Source: Hymenobacter negativus
Lineage (GTDB): Bacteria > Bacteroidota > Bacteroidia > Cytophagales > Hymenobacteraceae
Direction: 5' to 3'
Length of the DNA stretch: 64,000 nucleotides
Assembly (NCBI RefSeq): GCF_017571495.1
Contig: NZ_JAGETZ010000001.1
Location: 496,001-560,000 of the forward strand
Shown: piece by piece, positions 60,043 to 64,000 of the stretch
Numbering within the stretch: the first letter of the stretch is position 1
How the letters are laid out: every line of letters begins with the position of its first letter
The notes under the pieces: model-generated
The model's input: the letters and a program-made list of their open reading frames with translations, nothing else
Told to the model about the DNA's origin: nothing
Database searches by the model: none
Program-made: the position numbers and the translations under genes

Positions 60043-60582
60043 ATGACAACCCAAGTGTGCGAGTTTGTTGCCTACGGCGAAACAGAAGGCGCGCCTTTGT
60101 GCGTCTGCTCTTTGGCCAGCGCGCAGGTTTGGCAGGGTGCTGAACACGACCGGACCCGGTACTGGGAGGTGGTCGAAGCAATGGGACAAGACCTTCTGTT
60201 TCGGTTCGATGCGCAACACCACTTTTTCAACACGGAGACCGGCAATTTTGCCTTATTCCGGTCGGCCGACGCAACGGAGCTGGTGGTGGCGGAAGTCATT
60301 ACCGCCGAAGAATCAGCCGCCCTGCCTTGGCGGGGAGCCCGGTTCTCGGTCAATCCTGACACGCGAACGCTGTTGCCGTTACGGGGCTGGATGTGCTTCT
60401 TCGACGCTGCGCTGACCTTGCCCGCGCCCCTGTTGCCCCAGGCCGCGCTGTACGCCGTGGACAAAAGCGCCCCTTGGAATGCCGCCGTGCTGGACTGCCG
60501 CTATGATGCGGCCTACGAGGTCACTTTCAGGTCCGATACCCTACACTTGGAAGGCATTTGCTTTCGCCAAGAGGCTCTTTAA
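60043..60582 (+). CDS. Hypothetical protein (array gene 3)
   Basis: 179 residues from the ATG at 60043; a TTG seven codons earlier is also in frame. Soluble and beta-rich, with several cysteines near the start (VCEFVAYGE, LCVCSLAS). No motif recognised. The composition is similar to the host chromosome, unlike the A+T-rich genes at 56.2-58.6 kb. Confidence 0.6.
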   Translation: MTTQVCEFVAYGETEGAPLCVCSLASAQVWQGAEHDRTRYWEVVEAMGQDLLFRFDAQHHFFNTETGNFALFRSADATELVVAEVITAEESAALPWRGARFSVNPDTRTLLPLRGWMCFFDAALTLPAPLLPQAALYAVDKSAPWNAAVLDCRYDAAYEVTFRSDTLHLEGICFRQEAL

Positions 60583-60595
60583 GGCAAGTACCAGC

Positions 60596-60633
60596 CGTTT
60601 AGCGAAACGGTCCAAACAACAGATAAAGCCGAA
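60596..60633 (+). repeat. Array junction motif, copy D
   Basis: CGTTTAGCGAAACGGTCCAA then ACAACAGATAAAGCCGAA. The first part contains a short self-complementary CGTTT-AGCG-AAACG. Confidence 0.6.
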
Positions 60634-60645
60634 TAGGCCATAGCG

Positions 60646-61062
60646 TCAGCTGATTTGCTCAAAAAGCTGCGGTGTAGTCAGCGGGGGCAAATCGGAGATG
60701 TATAGGTTTTGGGTGTTATCGTACCAGTCATGCGCCAAGGGCAACGTGTCCCGGAAAATAGCAGAGTCCTGTAACACCCGAAACAGGCTGATGGTGTGCC
60801 ACCCGGCGGGAATAGAAGGAAACGGCTTAAGGTACTGCTGGGTGACAAACACCAACTCATAGTCGAGGGCAAAAACGCGTTCTCTCCTTTTGTCCAGTCC
60901 AAAGCGAAACCGGTGACCGATGTGAACTTCTTCGGGGTTGCGTCGGGTCAATAGAGTCAATAACCCCATTCCCTTCAACTCCGGGTAGGCATCGGCAAAT
61001 CGGCGCTTTATTTCGGCGACGGTCTCCGGGTCCACATACCCTGCTACTTTTAGAATGACCAT
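60646..61062 (-). CDS. Hypothetical protein (array gene 4)
   Basis: 138 residues, soluble, on the opposite strand from the previous three. The N-terminus (MVILKVAGYVDPETVAEIKRRFADAYPELK) suggests a beta-alpha unit. No family recognised. It is bracketed by junction motifs D and E, both in the plus orientation. Confidence 0.6.
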   Translation of the reverse strand: MVILKVAGYVDPETVAEIKRRFADAYPELKGMGLLTLLTRRNPEEVHIGHRFRFGLDKRRERVFALDYELVFVTQQYLKPFPSIPAGWHTISLFRVLQDSAIFRDTLPLAHDWYDNTQNLYISDLPPLTTPQLFEQIS

Positions 61063-61101
61063 AGTTCAGGAAAAGGGTCCAATGGTAAACGAGCCTATAA
61101 T
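61063..61101 (+). repeat. Array junction motif, copy E
   Basis: AGTTCAGGAAAAGGGTCCAA then TGGTAAACGAGCCTATAA, between the start of array gene 4 and the end of array gene 5; it overlaps the stop codon of the latter. Confidence 0.55.
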
Positions 61102-61838
61102 TTAACTACTCTACTGGCGCGGCCGGTCGCGGGGTCGCGCAGCAAATAGAGGCCGACGGGTAAGGTGCTGACGTCGACGGGTTGCTCGGACACCGCGCCG
61201 GCACGCACCGTCTGGCCCAGCCGATTGAGCAACTGATAGGCCTGGCCGGGGGTGCCGTGCAGGGTAAGCCGGTCGGTTGCCGGGTTGGGGGCGGCGCGCA
61301 GGGCTTCGCGGGGCCGGGCGGTCGCGGTGGGCAAGGGCCCGGCGGCCGCCGTCACGGTGAGGGCGTAGCGGCTACAGGGCGTTCGGTCGAGGGAGGAAAC
61401 CACCAGCACTAGCGTTTCGCCGGCAGCGGCCTCTACCGAGCAGGAGCGCGTCATCGGGGGGCCAACATAAATGCTGTTGTCGGCCCGGTAGTTGGTGGCC
61501 AGGTTAGCGGGGTCGAAGGTGCCGGCGTACGCGCTGACCAGCAGGCCGGCCCGCGCATCGGTGCAGGTCGAGTTCAGGGCGAGGGTAAAACACATCGGGC
61601 TGGCGGCCGTGTTGGCAATCGTGTGGGTGGCGTAAAAAGACGTGCCGGTCGGCGTGGGAGGGTTCAGGCCAGGAAACGCCCTAGGGCTGGCGCAGGTGGA
61701 CGCGGTGCCCGTGGTGATCATCATCTGACGGGTCGTTGGGCTGGTGGCGTCGAGGCTACCGATGAAGACGCGGGGGAATTGGGCGAAGCCCGCGCGGCTG
61801 AGTACCAGCAACAGGGCCAGAAGTAGCGAAATTTTCAT
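61095..61838 (-). CDS. Secreted protein with type IX (Por) C-terminal sorting domain
   Basis: 247 residues from the ATG at 61836-61838. A signal peptide ending near FAQF, a Cys-containing beta-rich middle part (at least six Cys), and a C-terminal ~65 residues with the T9SS type A sorting pattern: APNPATDRLTL, AYQLLNRLGQTVR and DVSTLPVGLYLLR...VVKL. Such proteins cross the outer membrane by the type IX system, and the sorting domain is cut off at the surface. The middle domain is not recognised. The T9SS is restricted to Bacteroidota and close relatives, supporting the taxonomic call. Confidence 0.83.
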   Translation of the reverse strand: MKISLLLALLLVLSRAGFAQFPRVFIGSLDATSPTTRQMMITTGTASTCASPRAFPGLNPPTPTGTSFYATHTIANTAASPMCFTLALNSTCTDARAGLLVSAYAGTFDPANLATNYRADNSIYVGPPMTRSCSVEAAAGETLVLVVSSLDRTPCSRYALTVTAAAGPLPTATARPREALRAAPNPATDRLTLHGTPGQAYQLLNRLGQTVRAGAVSEQPVDVSTLPVGLYLLRDPATGRASRVVKL

Positions 61839-61926
61839 GCGCGCAAGGAATGGGTCGGCCCCCTTGGTGCAAAAACTACGCCGGAGCACCCGGTCGCAGC
61901 GCTCCGTTTCTTATGCAAGCGCTTCT

Positions 61927-61964
61927 CGTTCACGAAAACGGTCCCAAACGCTAAAAAGAGCAAT
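61927..61964 (+). repeat. Array junction motif, copy F
   Basis: CGTTCACGAAAACGGTCCCA then AACGCTAAAAAGAGCAAT, in the 236-base spacer between divergent array genes 5 and 6. The rest of that spacer holds nothing I recognise. Confidence 0.6.
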
Positions 61965-62074
61965 TAGGAGCGACCTAGTGGTTTCTAAGATTGACTGTGC
62001 TGTACTTGGCTGCTTTTTGTTGGTTGTTTGTGACAGCAGTTGTGCAATAACAGCAGCGCCGGCATTTAATAGTC

Positions 62075-63448
62075 ATGTTCCTCCTCCCTTCGTTGCATCG
62101 CATTCGCCGGCTGCTACTACTGATTTTCGCGTTCCCCTGGGCAGACTTCGCACAGGGCGTCCCTCCCCCATTCGCCTGGTGCTGGCAACGAGGATTTTCC
62201 GTCCCGGAAGGCCCGAACGGCGTGGTACTGGCCCTGGTGTGGGCGCACGGCAACCTCTACATCGGGGGCCGCTTCACGAGGGTGGGCGGGCTAGCCGCTC
62301 GAAATGTCGCCCGCTGGGATGGCCACCGCTGGCACAGCCTCGGCCAAGGGGCGGACAACGGTGTCGGGGTGCCCTACCAGTACACCAATTACAGCAACGG
62401 CCGGCAGTACCTGCCGACCGCCACGGTCCGGGCACTCGCGGTCGGCCCCAAAGGGGAGGTGTACGTCGGCGGCGAATTTGTGCAGGCGGGGCAAGTGGCG
62501 GTCACCGGCCTCGCCCGCTGGGATGGCCGTCGGTGGGGCGTTGTCGGCGATTTTCGGCAGCGGGAGGAAGCCATCATCGCCCAGCGCGAGGCACAGGCGC
62601 AGCGCCGCTGGGACGCCAACCAGCGCCGCCTTTACACGTCTGACTTCCAGCAACGCTACTCCAGCGTGCTGCCTCGGAGCCGCGCGGTGCTGGCGCTGGC
62701 CGTGACCGCCACCGGTACGCTGTATGCCGGGGGCGACTTCCTGTATGCGGCCAGTACCTACCCAACCGACACCGCGGCCAGCAGCGTGGCATGCTGGGAT
62801 GGCCGTGCCTGGACCGTCCCCGGCCGGGGGGTGCCGGGGACGGTGCACGCGCTCGCCGCCGCGGCGGATGGCCGGGTATACGCGGGCGGGGACCTCTGGA
62901 ACGGGCAGCGGACCACCCCGGATGTGCGCGGCCGCGTGGCCTGCTGGGACGGGACGACCTGGACCACCATCGGCACGGCGCACAACGACTACGGCACGGA
63001 AATGGGCGCCGGCATCCCCGGCGTCGTCCACGCGCTGGCCGTGTTGCCCGATGGCACCCTCTGTGCCGCTGGCCGGGGCGAGGGCCACCGGTCTGTCAGG
63101 GGGGATACGGCCAATACCGTGGCGCGGTGGGATGGCCGCGCCTGGCATTGCTTCGGGCCGGGCGGGCTTTACCCCTACGCCACCATTTACGCGTTGGCTC
63201 AAGCGGCGGCCGGCCGCCTGTACGCGGCCGGCCAGCTGGTCGATTCGGTGGGCGGACGGCCTCGTCTGCTACGCTGGGACGGCCACACGTGGCGACAACT
63301 CGGGCCGGCTGAGCCGGCGGCCGCTATTAACACGGTCCAGGCCCTGGCCGTGACACCCGCCGGTAAGGTGTTCGCCGGGGGCCACTTTCAGGACAGCAGC
63401 GCCCACCCGGTTATGCACTACTTGGTCCGCTGGGCCAGCCGGCGCTAG
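62075..63448 (+). CDS. Secreted seven-repeat beta-propeller protein
   Basis: 457 residues. A signal sequence (about 10-27) is followed by seven repeats of about 40-65 residues: 49-90, 117-157, 204-250, 256-300, 317-361, 369-410 and 419-453. Each has the pattern ALA-x-GxLYxGG followed by A-R/C-WDG-xx-W; the last repeat is incomplete (VRWASRR). This matches a seven-bladed beta-propeller like other secreted Bacteroidota proteins, but no T9SS sorting domain is present at the C-terminus. A long charged insert (about 160-200) interrupts repeats 2 and 3. Ligand unknown. Confidence 0.78.
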   Translation: MFLLPSLHRIRRLLLLIFAFPWADFAQGVPPPFAWCWQRGFSVPEGPNGVVLALVWAHGNLYIGGRFTRVGGLAARNVARWDGHRWHSLGQGADNGVGVPYQYTNYSNGRQYLPTATVRALAVGPKGEVYVGGEFVQAGQVAVTGLARWDGRRWGVVGDFRQREEAIIAQREAQAQRRWDANQRRLYTSDFQQRYSSVLPRSRAVLALAVTATGTLYAGGDFLYAASTYPTDTAASSVACWDGRAWTVPGRGVPGTVHALAAAADGRVYAGGDLWNGQRTTPDVRGRVACWDGTTWTTIGTAHNDYGTEMGAGIPGVVHALAVLPDGTLCAAGRGEGHRSVRGDTANTVARWDGRAWHCFGPGGLYPYATIYALAQAAAGRLYAAGQLVDSVGGRPRLLRWDGHTWRQLGPAEPAAAINTVQALAVTPAGKVFAGGHFQDSSAHPVMHYLVRWASRR

Positions 63449-63598
63449 GACTACTGGCGTCCGCTGGTTTCGATGATGCGGAGCGGAGCTTCTGCTTACG
63501 GCGCAGGGCGCTACCCGACCGCTTGCCGGCTAACGAGCGGGCATTTCGTGAAAACCTGGAATACTTCTCTTCTATGGGCCGGGCAGCCTACGGAAAGG

Positions 63599-63654
63599 AG
63601 TTTAGCAAAACGGTCCGAAAGTAAAACTGCTTTGTTTAGAATAACGAGGGATAG
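63599..63654 (+). repeat. Array junction motif, copy G
   Basis: AGTTTAGCAAAACGGTCCGA at 63599-63618 and TTTAGAATAACGAGGGATAG at 63635-63654; the two halves are further apart than in copies B-F. It lies in the 211-base gap 63449-63659, where no gene is seen. Confidence 0.55.
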
Positions 63655-63659
63655 CCTAC

Positions 63660-64000
63660 TTATCTACACCCCCTCATCATGTACGGGTCTTCCCCATCAT
63701 GAATGGTATAGGTAAAGTCTTTGTCGGCAAAATCCATATCCGCGCTATTGCTGGGCGTCAGGGAATGGAAGGAGCGGACATCGATGGTCGCCAGGCTGAT
63801 GCCTTGGCGGGAAGAAGGACAATTTACTTCACCATCCATCCAAGTCAGATACCGGTCACCGGCAACGACAAACCGCTCGTTGGTGAAATAAGTAACCCGT
63901 AGCGGCCCCTTTAGCACGGTGGAGAAGCGGAAATTCGCTGCCCGAAAAAGGCCATAGCCGGCGGCCATCAGGCCGAACAGCGTTAAGGCTTTTACAGTCG
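63660..64000 (-). CDS. Hypothetical membrane-anchored protein, N-terminus outside window
   Basis: The frame is open from the window edge to the TAA at 63660-63662. An ATG at 63966-63968 lies inside a hydrophobic segment (VKALTLFGLMAAGYGLF), so the true start is probably beyond the window and this segment is a membrane anchor or signal. The ~100 residues that follow are polar, with no known domain and three Cys/Met-rich ends. It is the last gene visible in the array. Confidence 0.55.
   Translation of the reverse strand, partial: TVKALTLFGLMAAGYGLFRAANFRFSTVLKGPLRVTYFTNERFVVAGDRYLTWMDGEVNCPSSRQGISLATIDVRSFHSLTPSNSADMDFADKDFTYTIHDGEDPYMMRGCR

Noticed and set aside
58839..63654. Junction motifs as integron attC sites
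   Set aside because: They lack the inverted RYYYAAC/GTTRRRY cores and long fold-back structure, and no integron integrase is present; kept as a novel motif instead.

Overview
The window looks like a chromosomal segment of a Gram-negative Bacteroidota bacterium, most likely Hymenobacter or a close Cytophagales relative. This is inferred from gene content: a Bacteroidota-type division/cell-wall (dcw) cluster, a TonB-dependent receptor with an HYC_CC_PP neighbour, a protein with a type IX secretion (Por) C-terminal domain, a C40-ketocarotenoid gene set, and a promoter of the Bacteroidota form TTG-N19-TAnnTTTG ahead of mraZ. No 16S gene is present, so the genus is not proven.

Layout. 1-15.9 kb is a mixed housekeeping and accessory stretch: an oxidoreductase fragment, two lipoproteins, urocanate hydratase, a YD-repeat-like gene broken by an in-frame stop, a Rof-type Rho antiterminator, a membrane AraC regulator, a PA14-OmpA envelope protein, a DUF4097 protein, a DUF2975/XRE pair, a serine hydrolase, an MBL hydrolase, a YebC regulator, an acyltransferase and an A+T-rich YdcF protein. 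16.0-33.1 kb is the dcw cluster on the minus strand, transcribed mraZ-rsmH-ftsL-ftsI-murE-mraY-murD-ftsW-murG-murC-ftsQ-ftsA-ftsZ. It begins with a promoter overlapped by three TGGTN repeats spaced 10 bp apart (a likely MraZ operator) and ends at a bidirectional terminator. 33.3-36.7 kb is a probable metal-handling set (HYC_CC_PP protein, TonB receptor, secreted HMA-domain protein). 36.9-45.5 kb holds isoprenoid and carotenoid genes (ispH-crtW, crtI-crtB, crtZ) with an ECF sigma factor and a MerR regulator that has CarH/LitR-like cobalamin-binding features, suggesting light-controlled pigment synthesis. 45.6-54.3 kb is mostly conserved chromosomal genes (enoyl-CoA hydratase, ComEC, PhyH, GNAT, PhoH, SAM hydrolase, HscB) and ends at tRNA-Leu(CAA).

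54.4-64 kb reads as an integrated accessory island. A tyrosine integrase lies just downstream of tRNA-Leu, followed by a small gene, a serine recombinase packed against a CxxC/HNH-like protein, and a DUF2971 protein. Then comes an array of mostly unrecognised genes in both orientations. Each of seven consecutive junctions in that array carries one diverged copy of a motif around a core AAACGGTC, always on the plus strand. This cassette-like arrangement is the most unusual structure in the window.

Repeats recur throughout: intergenic palindromes built on TGTCATGCTGAGC...GAAGCATC, a C-rich/G-rich repeat (two copies), and A+T-rich inverted spacers. Several lie between dcw genes.
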